This document shows positions 14,536-21,541 of a DNA stretch of 42,954 nucleotides, piece after piece. Numbering within the stretch: the stretch's first letter is position 1; each line of letters opens with the position of its first letter. The position numbers were made by a program, and so were the translations under genes. The notes under the pieces are model-generated. The model saw nothing but the letters and a program-made list of their open reading frames with translations. It was not told the DNA's origin and did not search any database. Origin of the DNA: an uncultured Kiritimatiellota bacterium (GTDB lineage Bacteria > Verrucomicrobiota > Kiritimatiellia > RFP12 > UBA1067); assembly GCA_934654805.1 (NCBI GenBank), contig CAKUGW010000012.1, positions 1-42,954 of the forward strand, in the 5' to 3' direction.

Positions 14536-15849
14536 ATGAAGAGCGAATTTGAAGCGAAGTGGCGGGCCGAGCGGGAGCGGAAGGCGTTCCTGGCGTTGGC
14601 GGACGGGGCGGTCTTTCACGGCGTGGCGTTCGGCGCGCGCACGGACCGGTGCGGGGAAGTCGTCTTCAACACCGGCATGTGCGGGTATCAGGAGATCCTG
14701 ACGGACCCCTCCTACGCGGGGCAGTTCGTCACCCTCACCGCCGCCGAAGTCGGCAACTACGGAGTCAACCCCGAGGATGTCGAGTCCCGGGGCCTTTTTC
14801 TTTCGGGGCTTGTGATCGGCGACCTGACCGAGCCGTCGAACTACCGCGCGACGCAGTCGCTGGACGCCTACCTCAAGGCGAATGGCGTGCCGGGCATCTA
14901 CGGCGTCGATACGCGCGCGCTGACGATCCACCTGCGGGAACACGGCAACCAGAAGGCGTGGCTGGGAAATGTGGGAAATAATCGAATAATTGAATTGTCG
15001 AATAATCGAATGGAGGACGGGAAATCGATTTCGGAGGCGGAAGCGATCGAGAAGGCGCGGGCGTGGGAGGGCCTGGACGGACAGGACTACGCCAGTCGCG
15101 TGAGCTGCAAAGAATCCTATGAATTCCATCTCGACCATTCGACCATTCGTCAATTCGACAATTCGACCATTCGTCAATTCGACAATTCGATTATTTCTTC
15201 TCTTCCCCACGTCGTCTGCTACGACTTTGGCGTGAAGACGAACATCCTGCGGGAGCTGTCCGCGTTCGCGCGCGTCACGGTCGTGCCGGCGCAGACGCCG
15301 GCGGCGGAGGTCCTGGCGATGCAGCCGGACGGCGTGTTCCTCTCGAACGGCCCGGCCGATCCGGCGGCTGTCGGCTACGCGATCGAGAACATCCGGGCGA
15401 TCCTGTCGCATGACCAGGCGGCCCTTTGCAGACATGAGGGACGGGAGGGACTCGAGGCCGGGCGGCAGAAGGTCGTTCCGCTGATGGGAATCTGCCTTGG
15501 GCATCAGCTCCTGTCGCTCGCGTGCGGGGCGAAGACGGGGCGGCTCAAGTTCGGCCACCACGGGTGCAACCACCCGGTGAAGAACCTCGCGACGGGCAAG
15601 GTCGAGATCACGAGCCAGAACCACAACTTCGCGGTGCTGCCCGACTCGGTGCCGGACTGCCTGGAGGTCACGCACGTGAACCTCAACGACGGCTCCGTCG
15701 AGGGCGTGCGGCACAGGACGCTGCCCGCGTTCTCGGTGCAGTACCATCCCGAGTCCTGCCCCGGCCCGCACGACTCGAAGTACCTTTTCGACCAGTTCAA
15801 GACGATGCTTGAAATGACGCGCAGGCCGTGCGCATCACAAGGGACTTGA
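14536..15849 (+). CDS. carA: Carbamoyl phosphate synthase small (glutaminase) subunit
   Basis: About 437 residues; the usual CarA is about 360-385. It hydrolyses glutamine and passes ammonia to CarB for arginine and pyrimidine synthesis. The N-domain has EVVFNTGMCGYQEILTDPSY; the class I glutaminase domain has FLSNGPADP, the nucleophile GICLGHQ and the H-E pair QYHPESCPGP. The ATG at 14536 (MKSEFEAKWRAERER) follows GGGAG and begins where the family begins; the frame is open back to 14443, but that extension is unlike CarA. Much of the extra length comes from two in-frame blocks made of 8-bp repeats: NNRIIELSNNRM after HGNQKAWLGN, and a duplicated STIRQFDN in the linker before VVCYDFGVKTNIL. 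Both fall in loops, and all catalytic residues remain. A functional carB is not in this window, only a relic at 2.2 kb. Confidence 0.93.
   Translation: MKSEFEAKWRAERERKAFLALADGAVFHGVAFGARTDRCGEVVFNTGMCGYQEILTDPSYAGQFVTLTAAEVGNYGVNPEDVESRGLFLSGLVIGDLTEPSNYRATQSLDAYLKANGVPGIYGVDTRALTIHLREHGNQKAWLGNVGNNRIIELSNNRMEDGKSISEAEAIEKARAWEGLDGQDYASRVSCKESYEFHLDHSTIRQFDNSTIRQFDNSIISSLPHVVCYDFGVKTNILRELSAFARVTVVPAQTPAAEVLAMQPDGVFLSNGPADPAAVGYAIENIRAILSHDQAALCRHEGREGLEAGRQKVVPLMGICLGHQLLSLACGAKTGRLKFGHHGCNHPVKNLATGKVEITSQNHNFAVLPDSVPDCLEVTHVNLNDGSVEGVRHRTLPAFSVQYHPESCPGPHDSKYLFDQFKTMLEMTRRPCASQGT
14977..15008 (-). repeat. Four 8-bp tandem repeats inside carA, inverted orientation
   Basis: AATAATCG, AATAATTG, AATTGTCG, AATAATCG in perfect 8-bp register. 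Read on the minus strand these are CGATTATT-type units, the same family as the array at 15132-15195. The first 11 bases (14977-14987) are the exact reverse complement of 15185-15195, so the two arrays can fold back on each other in the mRNA. Confidence 0.8.
15132..15195 (+). repeat. Eight 8-bp tandem repeats inside carA
   Basis: Units in exact register: CGACCATT, CGACCATT, CGTCAATT, CGACAATT, CGACCATT, CGTCAATT, CGACAATT, CGATTATT. Within them a perfect 24-bp duplication (15140-15163 = 15164-15187) encodes STIRQFDN twice. The array is 64 bp, yet the overall reading frame of carA is maintained through it. Confidence 0.9.
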
Positions 15850-15863
15850 GATTTCAACCGCGA

Positions 15864-15918
15864 ACCCTTCCACCACGAACCATTCCACCATTCCACTTTT
15901 CCACCTTTCCGCTTCTCT
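15864..15918 (+). repeat. Octamer repeat tract directly upstream of pyrG
   Basis: ACCCTTCC, a 7-bp unit, then ACCATTCC twice, ACTTTTCC, ACCTTTCC, GCTTCTCT, ending one base before the pyrG ATG. In rotated register the core is CCACCATT, one base away from the CGACCATT unit inside carA. The tract is pyrimidine-rich and leaves pyrG without a Shine-Dalgarno sequence. Confidence 0.75.
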
Positions 15919-15919
15919 T

Positions 15920-17605
15920 ATGAAAAAGCCTGTCAAATACGTCTTCATCACCGGCGGCGTCGTGAGTTCCCTCGGCAAGGGCATCACGAGCGCGTCCCTC
16001 GCGCTTCTCCTGAAGAGCCGCGGCTACAAGGTGTTCATGCAGAAGCTCGACCCGTACCTGAACGTCGATCCGGGCACGATGAGCCCCTACCAGCACGGCG
16101 AGGTGTTCGTGACGGACGACGGGGCGGAGACGGATCTCGACCTCGGCCATTACGAGCGCTTTGCGGGCGTGACCTGCTCGAAGGCGTCGAACTACACGTC
16201 GGGGCGCATCTACTCGGCCGTCCTCGCCCGCGAGCGCGCGGGCGGCTACCTCGGCGGCACGGTGCAGGTCGTGCCGCACGTCACGAACGAGATCAAGGAC
16301 GCGATCAAGTCCGCCGGCGAGCATGACTGCGACATCGTCCTCTGCGAGATCGGCGGCGTGTCGGGAGACATCGAGTCGCTGCCGTTCCTGGAGGCGGCGC
16401 GGCAGTTTCGCTTCGAGCACGGCATGGACAACACGTGCTTCGTGCACCTGACGCTCGTCCCCTACCTGAAGGCGGCGGGCGAGCTGAAGACGAAGCCCTC
16501 GCAGCATTCCGTCGGGCAGCTCCGCGCGATCGGCATCATCCCCGACATCCTCGTCTGCCGCACGGAGATGACGATTCCGAAGGAGCACCTCGAAAAGCTC
16601 GCGCTCTTCTGCAACGTCCGCCCCGAGCGCGTCATCGAGGAGAAGGACGTGACGGACTCCGTCTACGCGATTCCGCGCGAGCTGCGCAAGCAGGGACTGG
16701 ACGAGGAGGTCTTGAAGCAGCTGCACCTCGACATCTGGCCGATCAAGCACACGGTGTGGGACACGCTCGTGAAGAAGGCGACGCAGCCGAAGAGGAGCTG
16801 CACGATCGCGCTCGTCGGCAAGTACATCGCGATCCGCGACGCCTACAAGTCCGTCCACGAGGCCCTGCACCACGCGGGCATGGCGCACGACTGCAAGGTG
16901 AACGTGAAGTGCATCGAGGCGGAGGAGCTGGAAGCGGAAGCAAGAAGGGAGAAGGAAGAAGGGAAAAGCGAGGGCTGCAAATTGCTCGCGGGCGTGGACG
17001 GCATCCTCGTTCCCGGCGGGTTTGGCAGCCGGGGCGTTCCCGGCAAGTGCCTCGCGATCAAGTACGCGCGCGAGCACAAGATTCCGTTCCTCGGCATCTG
17101 CCTCGGCATGCAGTGCACGGCCATCGAGTACGCGCGCGACGTCGTCGGCTGGGCGGACGCGAACTCGACGGAGTTCGATCCGAAGACGACGCATCCGGTG
17201 ATCGACCTCATGGCGTCCCAGAAGGGCGTCACGCAGAAGGGCGGCACGATGCGCCTGGGGGCGTATCCGTGCGTCGTCAAGAAGGGCACGCTCGCGGCGA
17301 AGCTCTACGCGCCCGCCTACGGCGAGAGGGGCAAGGAGGACTTCACGATCTCCGAACGCCACCGCCACCGCTACGAGCTGGGCTATGACACGGAGGGGCG
17401 CAAGGCGCTGGAGGCGGCGGGGCTGAAGGTGTCCGGCACGTCGCCGGACGGCAAGCTCGTCGAGATCGTCGAGCTGCCGGACCACCCGTATTTCATCGCG
17501 GGGCAGTTCCACCCCGAGTTCAAGTCGCGTCCGACCGCGCCGCATCCGCTCTTCGACGGGCTCGTCGCGGCGGCGCTGAAGCAGAAGAAGGGCCAGAAGA
17601 AGTAA
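15920..17605 (+). CDS. pyrG: CTP synthase (glutamine-hydrolysing)
   Basis: A 561-residue CTP synthase that aminates UTP to CTP using glutamine. The synthetase domain starts with KYVFITGGVVSSLGKGITSA (P-loop) and includes KLDPYLNVDPGTMSPYQHGE and GGTVQVVPHVTNEIK. The class I glutaminase domain carries LVPGGFGSRG, the nucleophile GICLGMQC and QFHPEFKSRP. The length exceeds the common 535-545 because an extra charged segment (AEARREKEEGKSEG) precedes LLAGVDGILVPGGF. It is encoded by five 7-bp purine repeats. There is no ribosome-binding site; an octamer repeat abuts the ATG. The ATG is 71 nt after carA, and glmS follows 12 nt downstream, so the three are probably one transcript. Confidence 0.97.
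   Translation: MKKPVKYVFITGGVVSSLGKGITSASLALLLKSRGYKVFMQKLDPYLNVDPGTMSPYQHGEVFVTDDGAETDLDLGHYERFAGVTCSKASNYTSGRIYSAVLARERAGGYLGGTVQVVPHVTNEIKDAIKSAGEHDCDIVLCEIGGVSGDIESLPFLEAARQFRFEHGMDNTCFVHLTLVPYLKAAGELKTKPSQHSVGQLRAIGIIPDILVCRTEMTIPKEHLEKLALFCNVRPERVIEEKDVTDSVYAIPRELRKQGLDEEVLKQLHLDIWPIKHTVWDTLVKKATQPKRSCTIALVGKYIAIRDAYKSVHEALHHAGMAHDCKVNVKCIEAEELEAEARREKEEGKSEGCKLLAGVDGILVPGGFGSRGVPGKCLAIKYAREHKIPFLGICLGMQCTAIEYARDVVGWADANSTEFDPKTTHPVIDLMASQKGVTQKGGTMRLGAYPCVVKKGTLAAKLYAPAYGERGKEDFTISERHRHRYELGYDTEGRKALEAAGLKVSGTSPDGKLVEIVELPDHPYFIAGQFHPEFKSRPTAPHPLFDGLVAAALKQKKGQKK
16938..16972 (+). repeat. Five 7-bp tandem repeats inside pyrG
   Basis: AAGCAAG, AAGGGAG, AAGGAAG, AAGGGAA, AAGCGAG in exact 7-bp register. 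They match the AAG-K-AA-R heptads of the tract before amt (19987-20077). The stretch encodes most of the extra charged loop that other CTP synthases lack between the two domains. Confidence 0.7.
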
Positions 17606-17617
17606 GGAGGTCATCCC

Positions 17618-19462
17618 ATGTGCGGCATCGTCGGCTTCTCCAGTCACACGCAGAGCGCGTGCCGCCCGCTCGTCAACGGCCTGCGCCGGCTCGAATACCG
17701 GGGCTACGACTCGGCGGGCGTCGCCCTGGAGTCGGCGGACGAGCTGCGCGTCTTCAAGCGGACGGGCAAGGTCGCCGAGCTCGACAGGCTTCTCGCGCGC
17801 GAGCTGCCGGAGGACGCGCGCGGCAAGTACACGCTGGGCATCGCCCACACGCGCTGGGCGACGCACGGCCTGCCGACGGAGGCGAACGCGCATCCGCAGG
17901 TCTCGGACGGCGGGCGGCTCGCGCTCGTCCACAACGGCATCATCGAAAACTACGCCGCCTTGCGCGCGAAGCTGGAGAAGCGGGGCTGCGTCTTCGTCTC
18001 GCAGACCGACACCGAGGTGCTGGCGCACCTGATCGCGACGTTCGACACGGGCGACTTCATGGCGGCCGTCTCGCAGGCGCTGAAGCAGGTGGAGGGCACC
18101 TACGGCATCGCCGTCATCTCCCTGCGCCATCCGGGCGAGATGATCGTCGCGCGCAGGGGCTCGCCGCTCGTGGTCGGCGTCGGCGAGGGCTCGACCGTCG
18201 TCGCGAGCGACGTCTCGGCCATCGTCTCCTACACGCGGCAGGTCATCTACCTCGACGACGGCGACATCGCCCGCATCACGCCGGAGGGGGCGGACGTCTT
18301 CACGCTCGACAACGCGCCCGTCTCGCGCGACGTCCAGGTGGTCGACTGGGACGCCGACGCGGCGGAGAAGGGCGGCTACGCCCACTTCATGCTCAAGGAG
18401 ATCTTCGAGCAGCCGGAGGCCCTGCGCAACACGATTCGCGGGCGCCTCGACCGGCAGGGCGGGACGGCCGTCCTCGCGGGCCTCAACCTGCCGCCGCGCG
18501 AGCTCGCGACGATCCGCCGCGCCGTCATCATCGGCTGCGGCACGTCGCTCCACGCGGGCATGGTCGGCAAGTACCTCTTCGAGTCGCTCGCGGACCTGCC
18601 GACGAGCGCCGAGCAGGCGGCGGAGTTCCGCTACTGCAACCCGATCATCGGGCCGGACGACTGGGCGATCGCGCTCTCGCAGTCGGGCGAGACGGCGGAC
18701 ACGCTTGCGGCGGTGCGCGAGTCGATCGGCAAGGGCGCGCTCGTCTCGGCCGTCTGCAACGTCGTCGGCTCGACGATCGCGCGCGAGGCGGGGCGCGGCG
18801 TCTACCTGCACGCGGGGCCGGAGATCTCCGTCGCCTCGACGAAGGCGTTCACGGCGCAGGTCGTCGTCCTCCTGATGATGGCGCTGAAGCTCGGCCGCAC
18901 ACGGCGGCTCTCGCGCGAGGAGGGGCTGCGGCTCTGCGCGGAGATCGCCGCGCTGCCGGATCTCGTCGCCGAGGCGCTGAAGGAGAACGACCGCATCGCG
19001 GCCGTCGCGGCGAAATGCGCGCGGGCGGACGACATGTTCTTCCTCGGGCGCGGCATCCTCTATCCGACGGCGCTCGAGGGCGCGCTCAAGATGAAGGAGA
19101 TCTCGTATGTCCACGCCGAGGGGTACCAGGCGGCCGAGCTCAAGCACGGGCCGATCGCGCTTCTCGGGCGCGAGACGCCGGTCGTGGCGCTGCTGAACGA
19201 CATCCCGGGCAAGGAGAAGACGCTCGGCAACGTGCAGGAGTGCCGGGCGCGGCAGGCGCCGGTCATCGGCGTCGTGACGGCGGGCGACGACGCGGCGGCG
19301 GCGGCCTGCGACGAGGTGCTGCGCGTGCCCCGCACGAGCGCGGCGTGCGCGCCGGTCGTCACGGCGGTCGCGCTGCAGCTCCTGTCCTACCATGTCGCGC
19401 GGATTCGCGGCTGCGAGATCGACCAGCCGCGCAACCTCGCGAAGTCCGTCACCGTGGAGTGA
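17618..19462 (+). CDS. glmS: Glutamine-fructose-6-phosphate aminotransferase (isomerising)
   Basis: A 614-residue GlmS, first committed enzyme of UDP-GlcNAc synthesis. The Ntn-type glutaminase has Cys2 right after the initiator (MCGIVGFSSH), RLEYRGYDSAGVAL, HTRWATHGLPTEANAHPQ and HNGIIENY. Two SIS isomerase domains follow, with IIGCGTSLHAG, ALSQSGETADTLAA, SVASTKAFTAQ and HAEGYQAAELKHGP. The C-terminal DQPRNLAKSVTVE is the family signature. A strong Shine-Dalgarno (TAAGGAGGT) precedes the ATG. The 12-nt gap to pyrG leaves no room for a glmS ribozyme, so the Gram-positive type of control is absent. Confidence 0.98.
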   Translation: MCGIVGFSSHTQSACRPLVNGLRRLEYRGYDSAGVALESADELRVFKRTGKVAELDRLLARELPEDARGKYTLGIAHTRWATHGLPTEANAHPQVSDGGRLALVHNGIIENYAALRAKLEKRGCVFVSQTDTEVLAHLIATFDTGDFMAAVSQALKQVEGTYGIAVISLRHPGEMIVARRGSPLVVGVGEGSTVVASDVSAIVSYTRQVIYLDDGDIARITPEGADVFTLDNAPVSRDVQVVDWDADAAEKGGYAHFMLKEIFEQPEALRNTIRGRLDRQGGTAVLAGLNLPPRELATIRRAVIIGCGTSLHAGMVGKYLFESLADLPTSAEQAAEFRYCNPIIGPDDWAIALSQSGETADTLAAVRESIGKGALVSAVCNVVGSTIAREAGRGVYLHAGPEISVASTKAFTAQVVVLLMMALKLGRTRRLSREEGLRLCAEIAALPDLVAEALKENDRIAAVAAKCARADDMFFLGRGILYPTALEGALKMKEISYVHAEGYQAAELKHGPIALLGRETPVVALLNDIPGKEKTLGNVQECRARQAPVIGVVTAGDDAAAAACDEVLRVPRTSAACAPVVTAVALQLLSYHVARIRGCEIDQPRNLAKSVTVE

Positions 19463-19570
19463 GCGTCAGCCCGCCTGCGCGCGGCCTCGTGAGACAATGC
19501 GTGTTTCGCCAGTCTGTTGACTTGTACAGCATACGTAATGATTCGGCCGTGTCCTTGCCTTAAGAGGCGA

Positions 19571-19586
19571 TGGCACGGCCTTTGCA
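19571..19586 (+). promoter_or_regulatory. Sigma-54 (-24/-12) promoter of glnB
   Basis: TGGCACG-GCCT-TTGCA matches the RpoN consensus TGGCACG-N4-TTGCW at every defined position. The start site should fall near 19597, about 40 nt before the glnB ATG. No convincing NtrC-type palindrome was found in the 100 nt upstream, so the cognate enhancer protein cannot be named. rpoN itself is encoded at 9.0 kb. Confidence 0.88.
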
Positions 19587-19638
19587 TTTCCCTTTGCGTT
19601 GCCGCATGTCGTGGTGACGCAAACAAGGAAAGCAACAG

Positions 19639-19980
19639 ATGAAACTGATCATCGCCTACATTCAGCCTGAACGGCTCAACGCCGTCAAGCAGGCCCTGTA
19701 CACGCGCGAGGTGTACAAGATGTCCGTCTCCAATGCCCTTGGGTGCGGACAGCAGAAGGGCTACGTCCACCAGTACCGCGGCGCCATCGAAGAGGTGACG
19801 CTCCTGAAGAAGATCCGTCTCGCCATCGCGGTGAACGACGAGTTCGTCCAGAAGACGATCGACGGCATCGTCGAGGGCGCGCGCACGGGCGACATCGGCG
19901 ACGGAAAGATCTTCGTGCTGCCGATGGACGAGTGCATCCGCATCCGCACCGGCGAGAAGGGCCCGGCGGCGATTGGGTAA
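19639..19980 (+). CDS. glnB: PII-family nitrogen regulatory protein without the uridylylation tyrosine
   Basis: A 113-residue PII protein (MKLIIAYIQPERLNAVKQAL) with the B-loop TGDIGDGKIFVLP and the C-terminal C-loop region CIRIRTGEKG. PII trimers sense ATP/ADP and 2-oxoglutarate and bind Amt channels through the T-loop. Here the T-loop reads GCGQQKGYVHQYRGAIEEVT. Tyr46 is kept, but position 51, the tyrosine modified by GlnD in enterobacteria, is Glu. Control by uridylylation is therefore unlikely, and direct metabolite control or another modification is implied. It lies under the sigma-54 promoter and next to amt, as GlnK-type proteins do. The ATG follows AAGGAAAGC. Confidence 0.95.
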   Translation: MKLIIAYIQPERLNAVKQALYTREVYKMSVSNALGCGQQKGYVHQYRGAIEEVTLLKKIRLAIAVNDEFVQKTIDGIVEGARTGDIGDGKIFVLPMDECIRIRTGEKGPAAIG

Positions 19981-19986
19981 AGGGGC

Positions 19987-20077
19987 GAAGTAAGAAGTAA
20001 GAAGTAAGAAGGAAGAAGGAAGAAGTAAAAAGTAAAAAGGAAAAAGGAAGAAGTAAAAAGTAAAAAGGAAGAAAGAA
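19987..20077 (+). repeat. Thirteen 7-bp purine repeats between glnB and amt
   Basis: Perfect heptad register throughout: GAAGTAA (3 times), GAAGGAA (2), GAAGTAA, AAAGTAA, AAAGGAA (2), GAAGTAA, AAAGTAA, AAAGGAA, GAAAGAA. The tract fills almost all of the 103-nt gap and ends 6 nt before the amt ATG, so its last units (GAAGAGG at the edge) double as the ribosome-binding region. Copy-number change would move in 7-bp steps. Confidence 0.92.
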
Positions 20078-20083
20078 GAGGCA

Positions 20084-21442
20084 ATGAAAATGAAGAAACT
20101 ACTGTTGTGTGGCTTGCTGGCGCTGGGCGCCGGCGGCGTTTGGGCGGAGGAGGCCGCGCCCACGGCGGCGGACGTCCAGACGAACCTGAACGTCGTCTGG
20201 ACGCTCCTCGGCGGCATCCTCGTGTTCGTCATGCAGGCGGGCTTCGCGCTCGTCGAGACGGGCTTCACGCGGGCGAAGAACGCGGCGAACATCATGATGA
20301 AGAACCTGATGGACTTCGCGTTCGGCTCGATCGTGTTCTACTTCATCGGCGCGGCGCTCATGTTCGGCGCCTCGAAGCTGGGCGGCGCGCTCGGCTGGGG
20401 CGGCCTCTGCATGCCGAGCGTCTTCGCGGGCGAGGGAACCTGGGACTGGACGTTCTTCTTCTTCCAGACCATGTTCGCCGCGACGGCCGCGACGATCGTC
20501 TCGGGCGCGGTGGCGGAGCGCATCCAGTTCCGCAGCTACCTGATCTACACGGCGCTCGTCTCCGCGTTCGTCTACCCGGTGACGGGCCACTGGATGTGGG
20601 GCGGTCTGCACGGTGCGGAATCCGCCGGCTGGATTGAGGCCCTGGGCTTCCATGACTTCGCCGGCTCGACGGTCGTCCACTCGGTTGGCGGCTGGCTGGC
20701 CCTGGCGGGCGCGATGATGCTCGGCCCGCGCATCGGCAAGTACCGCCATGACGGCAAGGCGAACCCGATCCCGGGCCACAGCCTCGTGCTGGGCACGCTC
20801 GGCGTCTTCCTCCTCTGGATCGGCTGGTTCGGCTTCAACCCCGCGAGCTACACCGCCGGCATCGGCTCGATCAGCCGCGTCGCGATGACCACGAACCTCG
20901 CGGCCTGCGCCGGAACCTGCGCCGCGCTCGTCACCGCCTGGATTATCATGGGCAAACCCGACCTCACGATGGCCCTGAACGGCTCGCTCGCGGGCCTCGT
21001 CGCGATCACCGCGCCCTGCGATCTCGTGACCCCGAACGCGGCCCTGCTGATCGGCGCCATCGGCGGCGTGCTCGTCGTCCTGAGCGTGTTCTTCTTCGAC
21101 AAGATCCACGTGGACGACCCGGTCGGCGCCGTCTCGGTGCACTGCGTGAACGGCGTGTGGGGCACGATCGCGGTCGGCCTCTTCGCCGCGCCGGAGGCCC
21201 TCGGCTACGGCAACTCGATGGTCGGCCTCCTCTACGGCGGCGGCTTCAAGTTCCTCGGCGTCCAGCTCGTCGGCGTCGCGATGACCTGCCTCTGGGCGTT
21301 CGGCCTCGGACTCGTGATGTTCTACGTCCTGAAGCGGCTGGGCATGCTGCGGGTCGACGAGAAGACCGAGCTCAAGGGCCTCGACGTGACCGAACACGGG
21401 CAAGACGCCTACGCCTCCTTCCAGTTCTTCTCGAACATGTAG
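20084..21442 (+). CDS. amt: Ammonium transporter, Amt/MEP/Rh family
   Basis: A 452-residue inner-membrane channel with an N-terminal signal (MKMKKLLLCGLLALGAGGVWA), as in many Amt proteins, and about eleven membrane spans. Family landmarks: VMQAGFALVETGFTRAKNA, MWGGLH, DFAGSTVVHSVGG (first pore histidine) and SVHCVNGVWGTI (second pore histidine). The tail ELKGLDVTEHGQDAYASFQF is the cytoplasmic segment that PII proteins engage. It is co-directional with glnB and presumably on the same sigma-54 transcript, giving PII-gated ammonium uptake. The start is preceded by the heptad repeat, whose purines supply a Shine-Dalgarno-like GAAGAGG. Confidence 0.96.
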   Translation: MKMKKLLLCGLLALGAGGVWAEEAAPTAADVQTNLNVVWTLLGGILVFVMQAGFALVETGFTRAKNAANIMMKNLMDFAFGSIVFYFIGAALMFGASKLGGALGWGGLCMPSVFAGEGTWDWTFFFFQTMFAATAATIVSGAVAERIQFRSYLIYTALVSAFVYPVTGHWMWGGLHGAESAGWIEALGFHDFAGSTVVHSVGGWLALAGAMMLGPRIGKYRHDGKANPIPGHSLVLGTLGVFLLWIGWFGFNPASYTAGIGSISRVAMTTNLAACAGTCAALVTAWIIMGKPDLTMALNGSLAGLVAITAPCDLVTPNAALLIGAIGGVLVVLSVFFFDKIHVDDPVGAVSVHCVNGVWGTIAVGLFAAPEALGYGNSMVGLLYGGGFKFLGVQLVGVAMTCLWAFGLGLVMFYVLKRLGMLRVDEKTELKGLDVTEHGQDAYASFQFFSNM

Positions 21443-21451
21443 GCGAGGCCA

Positions 21452-21495
21452 GCCCGAAACGCCGCCTGTGCGGCTTGCCGGACGGCGCTTCGGGC
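21452..21495 (+). terminator. Hairpin after amt, possible terminator or attenuator
   Basis: GCCCGAA (21452-21458) pairs with TTCGGGC (21489-21495), and the inner arms GCCG/CGGC extend the stem. No T-run follows, so it may stabilise the amt message or reduce readthrough into the porin gene; intrinsic termination is uncertain. Confidence 0.45.
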
Positions 21496-21514
21496 AGATG
21501 AGACAAGCAATCGT

Positions 21515-21538
21515 AACCACCAAACCACCAAACCACCA
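21515..21538 (+). repeat. Three 8-bp repeats upstream of the TorF-like porin
   Basis: AACCACCA three times without error, ending 3 nt before the ATG at 21542. The rotated unit CCACCAAA is related to the CCACCATT units before pyrG. It leaves the porin gene without a Shine-Dalgarno at this start. Confidence 0.8.
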
Positions 21539-21541
21539 ATC

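Noticed and set aside
17606..17617. Possible glmS ribozyme upstream of glmS
   Set aside because: Only 12 nt separate pyrG and glmS, far too little for the ribozyme.
15854..19393. A 1179-codon minus-strand frame opposite pyrG and glmS
   Set aside because: Antisense to two textbook genes, with arginine/aspartate-rich low-complexity translation and no recognisable domain.
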